Shown: positions 1-8,082 of the stretch, piece by piece
How positions within the stretch are numbered: the stretch's first letter is position 1
Layout: every line of letters starts with the position of its first letter
NCBI RefSeq assembly: GCF_027563465.1
Contig: NZ_JAPFQA010000020.1
Location: forward strand, 1 to 64,000
Length of the DNA: 64,000 nucleotides
Direction: 5' to 3'
Source of the DNA: Mesorhizobium qingshengii
Lineage (GTDB): Bacteria; Pseudomonadota; Alphaproteobacteria; Rhizobiales; Rhizobiaceae
Notes under the pieces: model-generated
What the model was told of the DNA's origin: nothing
What the model saw: the letters and a program-made list of their open reading frames with translations, nothing else
The model's database searches: none
Program-made: the position numbers and the translations under genes

Positions 1-375
1 GTGATGTATGCGAAAAAATCCGGCAGCGTCATCAATACCTCATCGATTGGTGGGTTGGTGGCAGGGCCGATGCCGGTATCGCCCTATGTGACGTCAAAGT
101 TTGCCATTCACGGCATGACGCGCATCGTAGCGAACGAAGCAGCACCCTATCAGGTTCGCGTCAATTCGGTTCATCCCTCGCCCGCCAACACGCAAATGAT
201 GCGTTCGCTGGAAGGCGGTTCAGGCAGCTCGCAGGAAGATATCGCGCGCTCCATTCCACTTGGCCGCTATGCCGAGGGCGAAGACATCGCCAATGCCGTC
301 CTGTTCCTGGCCAGTGAGAAATCCAGCTTCATCACCGGGTCGCAACTCCGTGTGGATGGCGGCATGCTGAGTTGA
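1..375 (+). CDS. SDR-family oxidoreductase, C-terminal part
   Basis: The reading frame is open from the first base and encodes the last 124 residues of a classical short-chain dehydrogenase/reductase, so the N-terminal half with the nucleotide-binding Gly motif lies outside the window. Visible family features are the beta strand with the catalytic Ser (NTSS), the catalytic YxxxK (YVTSK), the VRVNSVHPSP turn after the active site, and the C-terminal FLASEKSSFITGSQLRVDGG segment. These enzymes use NAD(P)H on alcohols and ketones; the substrate cannot be read from this fragment. It is truncated by the window edge and is not itself a broken gene. Confidence 0.9.
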   Translation: MMYAKKSGSVINTSSIGGLVAGPMPVSPYVTSKFAIHGMTRIVANEAAPYQVRVNSVHPSPANTQMMRSLEGGSGSSQEDIARSIPLGRYAEGEDIANAVLFLASEKSSFITGSQLRVDGGMLS

Positions 376-1128
376 GAAACTGGCGACATCAACCTGGCCA
401 TCCGGACGAGCGGCATGCCGATATACTAGTGACGCGGGGCCAGCCCTTCTCAGCGCGGGTGGCTGGGATGCGAGGCGAACCCGTAGGGGCACCTTTTGCG
501 GGGAACTAGACGAAAGGCAGGTTTCAGGAAAAGAAGGATGCACCGAGAACGGCGGAGATGAGGGTCGCAACTGCCATTCCTCGGTCGCGATGGACCTATC
601 GAAACAAGCTCCGCGCGCAGCCGAAATTCACACGCGCTACCTTCCGTCCGGCGAGGCGACTTGCATCGAGTGCCACAAGGGCATCGCGCACGAGCTGCCA
701 AATATGAAGGCGTCGACCCGGGCTGAAAGGTGCCGCCCGAAACTGCAGGGGGACGTGCTGCCACAGGCCACCGTGTTCGACAGGCTCGAGAGATTCAGCC
801 GGGGGCATGCCATGTTGGACGCGCCCACGTCGTTCCGGATCGGTGCCGTTCTCGCCAAGGACTGAATGGCAGTGCTCCATGCCTGCTGAACAGGCGTCTA
901 TTATTCTCGGATCCATTTCTCGGAACCCGTTGCGGTATCGAGCCGGATGAGATCGCCTCAGAACGGATCGATGCGGAACGGCTGCTTTCAAAGCTACCTT
1001 GCCAAAATCCGACCGTCCGCATCCGGGCCAAAGCCGCCGGTCAGCAATGCGCCAGATCTCGGTCGTAGCAGCGGCCCCCGCCTCCCGACGAAAAGCGGAC
1101 ATCGATCCGAAGAAGGCGGATGAGCGCG
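376..1128. other. Gene-poor stretch holding a napC remnant
   Basis: Apart from the napC/nirT-like remnant at about 557-722, no frame here shows recognisable protein signals. Open frames on both strands are short and have compositions typical of noncoding high-GC DNA. The rest may also be decayed coding sequence, but I cannot assign it. Confidence 0.5.
557..722 (+). pseudogene. napC/nirT-type tetrahaem cytochrome remnant
   Basis: Translation gives RNCHSSVAMD, then RAAEIHTRYLPSGEATC, then a CxxCH haem site followed by KGIAHELPNM. This matches the C-terminal end of NapC/NirT quinol dehydrogenases, where the last two haem sites sit in this order. Upstream, only the penultimate site survives, with the first Cys replaced (GRNCH where CRNCH is expected), and no signal anchor or earlier haem sites are present. 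Downstream similarity stops at about base 722. It is therefore a fragment of a periplasmic nitrate/nitrite reductase electron donor. Assignment rests on recalled family motifs. Confidence 0.65.
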
Positions 1129-2331
1129 CTACCCGATCAGCCCGTTCAAAGGCCTGACGGCGATGCTGGATGGGAATACACGCTGCGACAGGGCGAACTC
1201 CGAGACACCGAGATGGTCGCGCAAAAGGCCCTTCAGCACCGCACGAAGATCGGTGGTTGGCATGAGATCTCGGCCTTGATGCAGTTGGGAGTTTCCAAGT
1301 CCCGGCCAGTCCGCCACCACCCGTCCACCTTTGACGGCGCCACCCATCAGGAAGGCCGTCGTGGCGGTACCATGGTCGGTCCCCTCATTGCCGTTTATCC
1401 GCGCCGTGCGACCGAACTCGGTGATGACGACGATCACGGTATCGTGCCAGACGGACTTTAGGCCGCTAGCCAAACCGTCCAAAGCGTCATCCAAGGCCGC
1501 CAACAGCCTTGCCAGCTTTCCGTGTTCGGCGCCCTCGTTCGCGTGCGTGTCCCAGCCGTCGAAGACGAGTGCGGCAATTCGCGGGCCAGACTCGGCCGCG
1601 AGCAGTTTCGCGGCGCCCTCCGCCGCCTCACGGAAGGAAGGCCCTGCCGTCTTTGTGCGCGGCACGGGAACGTCACCATGACCTGACAGACTGTCAATTT
1701 CGCGGCCTTCTACGAAGGCACGCAAGAGCGCCGGATCGATTTCGCCATAAAGCTCCAGAAGACGACTTTGCGTGTCCGGAGAAGCTGACTGGAAATTTGG
1801 CGGCGTCCACGTCAATGTGGGCGCGGCACCACGGAAAATCAGCGGAACGGTAGGACTAATGGCCAGCCCGACTGGCCGGGCGACCTCGATCTGATCGCCA
1901 ACCGGAAGTTCCAACACCGCACGATTGAGCCAGCCGGATACTGTATCTCTTGGCCCAGGCATGCCGCTTTCCAGGACATCCTGGCCGTCGAAATGGGAAC
2001 GATCCCTGTAGGGCGTGGCCACGGCATGGACGATCAGGGTGTCGCCGGCCACGTAGTGTGCGTGCAATGTCCGCATCGCATCATGCAAGCTGAAAAACCC
2101 ATCCAGCGACAGGATACGCCCGATGCCGGCCACGCCAATTGCAAGCTCGCCCCGCAGCCGCGCGTAATTCGGGTCCCCGATGGGTGGCACAACGGCCAGA
2201 CCGTCCAAAGCTCCGCGCAGGATCACGACTACCATTCGCGGATCGCGCGGCGCAGCGTAGACCGTGCGTGGCGTTCTCGACCAGGCAACGAAACTGCCGC
2301 TTGAGATACACGTTGGCGGCATCCCCGTCAT
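1129..2331 (-). CDS. DUF1501 domain protein
   Basis: A 400-residue member of the DUF1501 family (sulfatase/alkaline-phosphatase-like fold), usually exported by the Tat pathway and of unknown substrate. The family core is clear from DPRMVVVILRGALDGLAVVP near residue 33 through SHFDGQDVLESGMPG and a C-terminal GTDHGTATTAFLMGG with the expected metal-type Asp/His residues. The start is placed at the ATG that overlaps the stop of the upstream DUF1800 gene (ATGA), implying translational coupling. The N-terminus is odd: it ends like an export signal (TVYAAPRD) but lacks the twin arginine normally present, so export may be lost or the signal may be frameshifted. DUF1800-DUF1501 pairs are very common in bacteria. 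Confidence 0.85.
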   Translation of the reverse strand: MTGMPPTCISSGSFVAWSRTPRTVYAAPRDPRMVVVILRGALDGLAVVPPIGDPNYARLRGELAIGVAGIGRILSLDGFFSLHDAMRTLHAHYVAGDTLIVHAVATPYRDRSHFDGQDVLESGMPGPRDTVSGWLNRAVLELPVGDQIEVARPVGLAISPTVPLIFRGAAPTLTWTPPNFQSASPDTQSRLLELYGEIDPALLRAFVEGREIDSLSGHGDVPVPRTKTAGPSFREAAEGAAKLLAAESGPRIAALVFDGWDTHANEGAEHGKLARLLAALDDALDGLASGLKSVWHDTVIVVITEFGRTARINGNEGTDHGTATTAFLMGGAVKGGRVVADWPGLGNSQLHQGRDLMPTTDLRAVLKGLLRDHLGVSEFALSQRVFPSSIAVRPLNGLIG

Positions 2332-3716
2332 CTCCGCTGGAACTCTGGACTCATGAGCAACAAAGCCAGCGCCTGGGATCTCGTTTGGGCACGGGCAATA
2401 TGCTCCCGCGTACTTGCAGAACAACGCTTGCCCAACACCGCATCGGTGAGAGCCAGCGGGTCCAGGTCAATACGGACCCGCGCCGCCAGTTCTTCGGCGA
2501 AATCGAGGCGATCGGTCATCGCATTGCCAGCCAGCCAGCTATCGGCGTGATCGGGAAAACCATTGGGGGCGTGTGGATTCCACAATGGCTGACCCAGGGC
2601 GCTCAACACGCGTGCGACCTGTGCGACATCGATGCCGAGACCCAGAGCCCTGAGAGCCGACCACAGGAACTCACCTGGGCTCTTGATCTTCACCACCGGC
2701 CCCCACGCCTTGTCGTGGAGAAGCAGCGTTCGAACACACGCTTTGAGGTCCCCGCCACTCTCCAGGAAGACTGCCGTGACCTCCTCGGCGATGTCCGGCG
2801 CGGGGTGATCGCTGACGAAGTGACGGACGAGCTTCCAAGCGATCCGCCTTGCTGTTGCTTCATGGGCCGCAAGAGTGGACAGAACCGCTTCGCCCTGATC
2901 CAGGCCGGTTTGCGGATAGTCGACATCCATGACCCGCTGGCCGCCAGGCTCATGTGCATCCGCGACGAACCAAAAGCATCCATAGTCATCGGCAAGCTCA
3001 TCGTCCCCGCTTGCCCCCCTGTAGCTCCAGCCGGTCAACACTTTCGACAGCGCGGTGACATCTGCTTGCGAATAGCCAGCCTCGACCCCTACCGTGTGCA
3101 ATTCGAGCAGCTCGCGCGCGTGGTTTTCATTGCACCCGCGTCCTGACTGGCGCCCGATCACCGAATTCGGCCCGACCGAAATTGCGCTGTTGAAATAGGA
3201 GAGCATTGCCGGGTGCCGGCTTGCGGCGACGAGCATGTCTTCGAAACGCCCGAGGACGAAAGGCCGGATGGCTTCCCGCTCGAATGCCGCAGCGGTGCGC
3301 CGGACAGTGCCATTGGCGCCGGTCTCCACCACGAAATGGTTCATCCAGAATGTAACCAGCCGCTCGACGAGCCCTGTCCTGACGATCAGGGCGCGGTCTA
3401 TCCGGGCCTGCACTTCCGCTTCGAACACCCGGCGATCGATCGGCACGAAGAAGGAAAGGCGTCGGATTGCCGCCGCGAGATAGCCCCGCGGTAGCCGATC
3501 CTGGCGATGTCGCTCCGTGATGATCTCGGCCGCGGACAGGAGATCGCCGCCTCTCAGGAGGGCAATGCCAGGTTCATCCAGCTCATCCAGAAGGACACCG
3601 CGCGGATCGTCACCCAATAGAGACAGGTCGCCCGATCGCGGCCCGAGACCGAAGCGATGAAACCCAATCGATGCGGATGCGAAAACCAATCTTTCCCACC
3701 CCAGCCAGGGAAGCAA
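2328..3716 (-). CDS. DUF1800 domain protein
   Basis: A 462-residue DUF1800 protein, the usual partner of DUF1501 proteins; the biochemical role of the pair is unknown. The hallmark block NENHARELLELHTVG lies near residues 194-210, followed by GYSQADVTALSKVLTGWS, and the helical C-terminal half contains NGFPDHADSWLAGNAM before the SPEFQRR end typical of the family. The gene is the first of a two-gene minus-strand operon and overlaps the next start by four bases. The N-terminus may be a little shorter than drawn, since no strong ribosome binding site was seen at 3716. Confidence 0.85.
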   Translation of the reverse strand: MLPWLGWERLVFASASIGFHRFGLGPRSGDLSLLGDDPRGVLLDELDEPGIALLRGGDLLSAAEIITERHRQDRLPRGYLAAAIRRLSFFVPIDRRVFEAEVQARIDRALIVRTGLVERLVTFWMNHFVVETGANGTVRRTAAAFEREAIRPFVLGRFEDMLVAASRHPAMLSYFNSAISVGPNSVIGRQSGRGCNENHARELLELHTVGVEAGYSQADVTALSKVLTGWSYRGASGDDELADDYGCFWFVADAHEPGGQRVMDVDYPQTGLDQGEAVLSTLAAHEATARRIAWKLVRHFVSDHPAPDIAEEVTAVFLESGGDLKACVRTLLLHDKAWGPVVKIKSPGEFLWSALRALGLGIDVAQVARVLSALGQPLWNPHAPNGFPDHADSWLAGNAMTDRLDFAEELAARVRIDLDPLALTDAVLGKRCSASTREHIARAQTRSQALALLLMSPEFQRR

Positions 3717-4329
3717 TATTGAATGGAGGCAGTATTGAATGTATTTCGCAATATACGTCGCAAATCAGCAGAAAAAAGTATCCCGTTGAGGTATGCAATT
3801 ATGCAATAGAGGTACCTGACCAGTATGTTGATCCAGCCAGATTTCTCCTTTCGGCTTGCCTCCGCCAACAGCACCCGCTTGGCCGGATCGCCGCTTAGGC
3901 GGCTGCCGGGCAGACATCGGCTGCGTCGTGCCATGCGCGAAGGGGACCAGCGCAATATTGACTAACCGAACTGGTCGGAAAAGGAGCTGGAGGGCAAGCT
4001 TCACAAACACCTGGAGCAGGCAACAGGCGAGGTGTCGACATGCTGAAGTTCGCCGACACGCTGACAGACGGGATCGGCAAGCAGTTTCCCGATAAGTTCA
4101 AGGCCTGAAGCAAGTCATCCTGCAGGCTCCCAGGATAGCTGGTGCAATATACAACCTCACCAGCCGCATCAAACCCCACAGAATGGTGGCGGCTCGCCGA
4201 AGAACCAGTGGCTGCCGGAACTTACGAGCGCCATCGTGCAGGCGGGAGGCAGAGGGCGCCGCCTCGCCAGCTGGCAATCTTGCAGCTGAAGCGGCGGCGC
4301 AGCGTCTTCGCTGGCCTAACGTTGGGCAC
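3717..4329. other. Intergenic stretch with a possible AhpD/CMD-type remnant
   Basis: The part 3700-3840 is unusually AT-rich for the window and contains the tandem TATGCAAT repeat near 3795. Around 4019-4200, short in-frame pieces (MLKFADTLTD at 4040, AIYNLTSRI near 4143) resemble the alkylhydroperoxidase/carboxymuconolactone decarboxylase fold, but frames are interrupted and the CxxC active site is absent. No intact gene is supported. Confidence 0.35.
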
Positions 4330-4764
4330 TCAACCGTGCGCCATTAAACGTTTCAGCCACGCAAGAACCTTGCTGCCTCCGAGCGTCCCGCGCACCCTGC
4401 CGGCCGCCCAGTCGGACCGCATCGTGGCACCGGCATGGCAGCTGCAGACGATTTCATGCAGCTGCCAGTCGGACAGTTCGAAGAAGCGCTTGGCTTCGCC
4501 GTAGGTGTCCGATTTCAGGCCCGAAGCACGCAGCACTGGATCATCGAAGGCAACCGTTATCGGAGACCCGGTTGCCCGTGCCTCGTCGCGGATCCCGGAG
4601 TAAAGATGCTCGGTGCCAGTGAGCGCGGCCAAGCAGCGCGACGGATGCATTTCGAGCAGTTCCGCCCACCGTTCGATCCGCTGCACTCTGGTCATCAGCA
4701 GGGCCGGCGCCATAGGATTGATGTCGGCGATTGACTGCAGTTCGTCGAATGTCTGATGTTTCAT
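4330..4764 (-). CDS. Conserved hypothetical protein, 144 aa
   Basis: A soluble 144-residue protein of unknown function. I recall similar proteins in rhizobia, with the same blocks: an N-terminal ADINP turn, RxxRxERWAELLE, then PxTVAFDDPVLRASGLKSDT and a Cys/His-containing end ELSDWQLHEIVCSCHAGATM. The ATG at 4764 is chosen over the upstream one because AGGAG lies at good spacing before it. It is transcribed away from the DUF5602-cupredoxin operon across a 416-bp intergenic region that carries the first copy of the bipartite element. The CSCHAG motif could bind metal, but that is speculation. Confidence 0.75.
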   Translation of the reverse strand: MKHQTFDELQSIADINPMAPALLMTRVQRIERWAELLEMHPSRCLAALTGTEHLYSGIRDEARATGSPITVAFDDPVLRASGLKSDTYGEAKRFFELSDWQLHEIVCSCHAGATMRSDWAAGRVRGTLGGSKVLAWLKRLMAHG

Positions 4765-5021
4765 GACTAGCTCCTGTTCTTGGCTTCCAGCGGCGTCCAC
4801 AGCCTGTTGTCCTCGACCTGTGTGGTCTTCGCCGTCTGAGAACTCGCGGCTAAGAGATCAGGGGCGCAAGCCGATCGGTTGCCCAACCGACTTTCAGCAG
4901 ACATCAAGCAGCGGTATTCAAAGCTGAAAAACTATCATCGATCTCTAATGTTCCAGCGGCAGGAGCAGATTTCGTGCGGCCGGCCACAAAGATAAGGAAC
5001 AACCACAGGTATGCAGAAATA

Positions 5022-5051
5022 GTGCACTGAAATGGCAGTTAATTTCGTTGG
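5022..5051 (+). promoter_or_regulatory. Bipartite 30-bp element, copy a
   Basis: Left half GTGCACT, 13-bp spacer, right half ATTTCGTTGG (9 of 10 to the consensus ATTTCGTTTG). Spacer positions conserved in all five copies (A at 2, C at 8, T at 11, A at 13) are present. It reads toward the DUF5602-cupredoxin-kinase operon, whose first ATG is 130 bp downstream. No other signal was recognised in the 4765-5180 intergenic region. Confidence 0.7.
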
Positions 5052-5180
5052 ACGAACACAAGGGTCTCCTACTTACTGGCGGCACGAACAGGCCATATCA
5101 ACAGCAAAATCACATTTTTGCCGGTCTCCCAAATTCGGCCATCGCGGCTTTGGAATTCGACAAAACAAGGAGATACCCTT

Positions 5181-5594
5181 ATGAAAAAACTCGCCCTCGC
5201 TCTTGTCGCGACAATGGCCAGTTCGGTTTGCGCCATGGCGGCGGCCGACGTGGCCAAATCGCCGCCGGCGGCGCCTTACCAACAGGTAAGCAAGCTGGTG
5301 AAGCTGCCTGACTTTCTGCCGGGCATGGGCCAGCTCTTCGTCGATCCCGCGACGCTGCCGGCCGGTCCGTTCCTTGCTTATGATCACGATGGCAAGCTTG
5401 TCAGCACCATTTACATGCTGCCGATCAAGGATCTCAACCCGGACACGCGTTTTGACAACCTCGCGGCACCGGGCGGAAACGTCGACCATGTCGACGTCTA
5501 CTACAATGCCGGCCACCCAGGCGTCGACGTCCCGCATGCCCACGTCGTGCTGTGGCATGTCCCGGTCGCCGACCAAGCGCGGGTCGCCAAATGA
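5181..5594 (+). CDS. Secreted DUF5602/TTHB210-like protein
   Basis: A 137-residue precursor with a standard Sec signal (MKKLALALVATMASSVCAMA, cleavage near residue 20-22) and a mature domain resembling the TTHB210-like/DUF5602 family: PDFLPGMGQLFVDP, then GPFLAYDHDGKLVSTIYMLP, then a His-rich end with HVDVYYNAGHPG and VPHAHVVLWHVP. The clustered histidines could bind a metal, but no function is established. The ATG at 5181 follows AAGGAGA and starts the signal peptide cleanly. Its stop overlaps the start of the cupredoxin gene (ATGA), so the two are probably translated together as periplasmic partners. Family name is from memory of motifs and moderately sure. Confidence 0.75.
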   Translation: MKKLALALVATMASSVCAMAAADVAKSPPAAPYQQVSKLVKLPDFLPGMGQLFVDPATLPAGPFLAYDHDGKLVSTIYMLPIKDLNPDTRFDNLAAPGGNVDHVDVYYNAGHPGVDVPHAHVVLWHVPVADQARVAK

Positions 5595-6139
5595 CACGCA
5601 CGCGTCGTGAGATCCTGGGCACGGGCGGCGGGCTTGCCGCCTTCCTTTCCCTATTCCCATTGGCCGCGTGGGCCAGCGCGGTGGTGGACATCAGGATGCA
5701 AGGAAGCGGCGACGGCTCGCACGTCTGGTTCGACCCGATCGGCATTCTGATCAAACCAGGGCAGACGGTGCGCTGGATCAATCTCGACTCCGGCAATTCG
5801 CATACGACGACAGCCTACAATCCGGCGAACTTCCACCGACCTCGCCGCATGCCAGAGGCCGCAAAACCGTGGGACTCCGACTACCTCCTGCCTAGCGAGA
5901 GCTTTTCGGTTACCTTCACCGAGCAAGGGGTCTACGATTACTATTGTATCCCGCATGAGCATGCCGGAATGGTCGGCCGTATTGTCGTCGGCGAACCCCA
6001 GGCGCATGAATGGACTGAACTGGCTGGCGCGAATGGCGGTCTCCCAGAGGAGGCCCTCAGGGCGTTTCCAGCGGTCGAAGACATCATGGCAAAAGAGATC
6101 GTACGGCGACACGACTATCAGCAGCAGGGAGAACCCTGA
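5591..6139 (+). CDS. Tat-exported plastocyanin-like cupredoxin
   Basis: A 182-residue blue-copper-type protein. The N-terminus TRTRREILGTGGG followed by a hydrophobic stretch ending AWA is a twin-arginine signal, suggesting export of a folded copper protein. The cupredoxin ligands are in place: His71 in GNSHTTTAY, then Cys119, His122 and Met127 in the C-x2-H-x4-M loop (YYCIPHEHAGM). After the ligand loop there is an extra, probably helical tail of about 50 residues. It would carry electrons in the periplasm. It overlaps the upstream DUF5602 gene by four bases and precedes a histidine kinase by eight bases. Confidence 0.85.
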   Translation: MTRTRREILGTGGGLAAFLSLFPLAAWASAVVDIRMQGSGDGSHVWFDPIGILIKPGQTVRWINLDSGNSHTTTAYNPANFHRPRRMPEAAKPWDSDYLLPSESFSVTFTEQGVYDYYCIPHEHAGMVGRIVVGEPQAHEWTELAGANGGLPEEALRAFPAVEDIMAKEIVRRHDYQQQGEP

Positions 6140-6147
6140 ATACGACG

Positions 6148-7026
6148 ATGCGGGTGGCCCCCGCAGTCGTCATTGACCGGCAGCGGACAGCTTTCATGAC
6201 AGGCAACATTGTCTCATACGGACCTCGATCACGATCTCGGACGGAACACGACGAGAGCGCTTATGTGTCGGACATGCCTCTCGATGTCCGCACTGCAGGC
6301 CAACAACGTGAGCGTGCGACGCATCGGCTTGCCGCGCTGGGCGAAATGACAGGCGGTATAGCCCATGATTTCCGAAACCTTCTGACAGTCATCGAATCCG
6401 GCCTGAGGTTCGCCGAGAGACGTGCCGACGAGCCTGAAAGCGTGCGGGCCTACATTGCGGCAGCGCGGGATGGGATCGATCGAGGGATCGAGCTAAGCTC
6501 GCAGTTGCTTGCCTTCGCAAAGCATCAAGAACTTGATGCCCACGCCGGCGACTTGAATGAGTTCCTCAGGTCCTTCGAGCCATTCCTCAGATATGGCGCG
6601 GGACCTGACGTCCGTATCAAGCTCGAACTTGGTTCGGGTGTCCCGCACTGCCTGATCGATCCAGCATTTTTCGACGCAGCGGTGCTCAATCTCGTCATCA
6701 ATGCGCGGGATGCCTTGCCAAATGGCGGCGAGGTACTGGTCACTACCGGGCGATTGGTGCAGACGGCGTCGTCACCTGATCCGCCCGGGCCGGGAACCTA
6801 CGCGTACGTTCGCGTCAAAGACCACGGTTACGGCATGCCTCCGGAGGTCTTGCAAAAGGTATTCGATCCCTTCTTCACCACGAAAGGCGAGAACGGAACG
6901 GGGATAGGACTCTCGCAGGTCCAGGCATTGGCACAGATGGTTGGTGGCCATATTCGCATTGCGAGTGACCAAGGAATCGGAACGACAGTCGACCTCCTGT
7001 TCCCGGCAATCCAAGCGGAGACATAG
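6148..7026 (+). CDS. Sensor histidine kinase without a membrane sensor domain
   Basis: A 292-residue kinase containing only the catalytic core. The dimerisation/phospho-acceptor segment carries the H box GEMTGGIAHDFRN with His73; the HATPase domain shows an N box (NLVINARDALPNGG, near 180), G1 (DHGYGMPP, near 226) and G2 (GENGTGIGLSQVQALAQ, near 247). There is no membrane segment and no recognisable PAS or GAF domain in the first 55 residues, so the signal must come from partner proteins or a short N-terminal region. No response regulator gene is adjacent. It lies eight bases after the cupredoxin gene, so a link to periplasmic redox state is plausible but inferred. Confidence 0.88.
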   Translation: MRVAPAVVIDRQRTAFMTGNIVSYGPRSRSRTEHDESAYVSDMPLDVRTAGQQRERATHRLAALGEMTGGIAHDFRNLLTVIESGLRFAERRADEPESVRAYIAAARDGIDRGIELSSQLLAFAKHQELDAHAGDLNEFLRSFEPFLRYGAGPDVRIKLELGSGVPHCLIDPAFFDAAVLNLVINARDALPNGGEVLVTTGRLVQTASSPDPPGPGTYAYVRVKDHGYGMPPEVLQKVFDPFFTTKGENGTGIGLSQVQALAQMVGGHIRIASDQGIGTTVDLLFPAIQAET

Positions 7027-7043
7027 ACGTCGAACAACAATTC

Positions 7044-7895
7044 CTACAATTTGGTCTCGTCACGTGCGACCGAATGCAACCCTGCCAGGGCAGGGCCCAC
7101 TACGCTCTCGTCCGCATTTGCGGATCGCACCGCGTAGACCGGATAGGAGAACTGCGGCATGTCAGGCACGAGATGGAGCCGGCCGGCCGCCAAGTGAGGC
7201 TGCGCGGAGCTCATTCTGAAATATCCGGAACCGCCGGCCGCAAGGACATAGTTCAGTGCGAGCGGGCCGAGATCGAAAGAAAGATCCGGCGCTGCCTCCG
7301 GAAAATTCATCCCATGGTGAAGCGTAAAATCGGGTCCCCAGTCCATATAGACATAGTCCGATCCGTCCGGCTGATATCCATCGGGGTTCGTCGTCACAAG
7401 CACCAGCTTCTCTTCGATGAGCAAATCAATCTTCAGGCCGGGCCTATGTTGGGGCGCGTACATGATTGCTACGTCCACAGTCCCTGAAGCGACTTGGTTG
7501 ATCAAATCCTGGGGCACGTCGACGTGTACCCGAAGCGCGATATCCTGCAGCGAGCAGCGCATCCATCGGACCCAATCGAGCAGAAGCGGCTGCGCAAGGC
7601 TGACTTCGCTGCCTACCGTCAGAACAGCCCGGCGTCCCGGAGGCACGGCAACCTGATGAAGGGTGCGCTGCCACAGCTGGACGAACATCGGGGCGTGACG
7701 CAGGAACTGCTCGCCGGCCGGGGTGAGCGAGGCGCCGCCTTTGTGCCGAACGAAAAGCGCACGGCCCAGTTGTTGTTCCAGGTTGCGGATTCGTGCGCTT
7801 ACGGTCGTCTGGGCGACATTCAAACGTTCAGAGGCCCGAATGAAACTTCCTGTCGAAACGATCTCGATGAAGGTGCGGGCGAGCTCAATGTCCAT
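7044..7895 (-). CDS. LysR-family regulator 1
   Basis: A 283-residue LysR-type transcription factor. The winged helix-turn-helix occupies residues 1-65 (ARTFIEIVSTGSFIRASERL, QTTVSARIRNLE, LFVRHKGGASLTPAG), followed by the effector domain with YVYMDWGP and a GGSGYFRMSSA stretch. It is a clear paralog of the regulator at 19822-20667, sharing motifs along the whole length including the unusual YVY.DWGP and GP LAL.Y.L.AGG blocks. The start at 7895 matches the paralog's MDI start. It is divergent from the GMC dehydrogenase operon, and copy b of the bipartite element starts 20 bp upstream of its start codon, the classic layout for a LysR regulator and its target. Confidence 0.92.
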   Translation of the reverse strand: MDIELARTFIEIVSTGSFIRASERLNVAQTTVSARIRNLEQQLGRALFVRHKGGASLTPAGEQFLRHAPMFVQLWQRTLHQVAVPPGRRAVLTVGSEVSLAQPLLLDWVRWMRCSLQDIALRVHVDVPQDLINQVASGTVDVAIMYAPQHRPGLKIDLLIEEKLVLVTTNPDGYQPDGSDYVYMDWGPDFTLHHGMNFPEAAPDLSFDLGPLALNYVLAAGGSGYFRMSSAQPHLAAGRLHLVPDMPQFSYPVYAVRSANADESVVGPALAGLHSVARDETKL

Positions 7896-7914
7896 AGCGC
7901 ACATAGCATAAAAA

Positions 7915-7944
7915 TTGCGCTTAAATGTCAATGAATTTCGTTTG
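7915..7944 (+). promoter_or_regulatory. Bipartite 30-bp element, copy b
   Basis: Left half TTGCGCT, 13-bp spacer, perfect right half ATTTCGTTTG. It lies between the divergent lysR (start 7895) and the GMC operon (start 8083) and reads toward the latter. The left half extended to TTGCGCTTA (7915-7923) has an exact inverted copy TAAGCGCAA at 7953-7961, bracketing the right half. Confidence 0.75.
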
Positions 7945-8082
7945 CTAGATAGTAAGCGCAAGCAATAGGGTTCGAGGAAATCCACCAAGCTTAGCGCTGG
8001 ATGCTGCGCAGCGCCGGTTGGAGCGAGCGCAAGCTCTCTCCAACCTCCCCATCGTTTTGCCTGCAGCGTCACAGGAGAAATC

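Noticed and set aside
3795..3810. Tandem TATGCAAT as a transposon end or origin iteron
   Set aside because: Only two copies, with no transposase, replication gene or target-site duplication nearby.
7499..7506. TTGATCAA as an Fnr-type site
   Set aside because: No 4-bp spacer between half sites and it lies inside the lysR 1 coding region.
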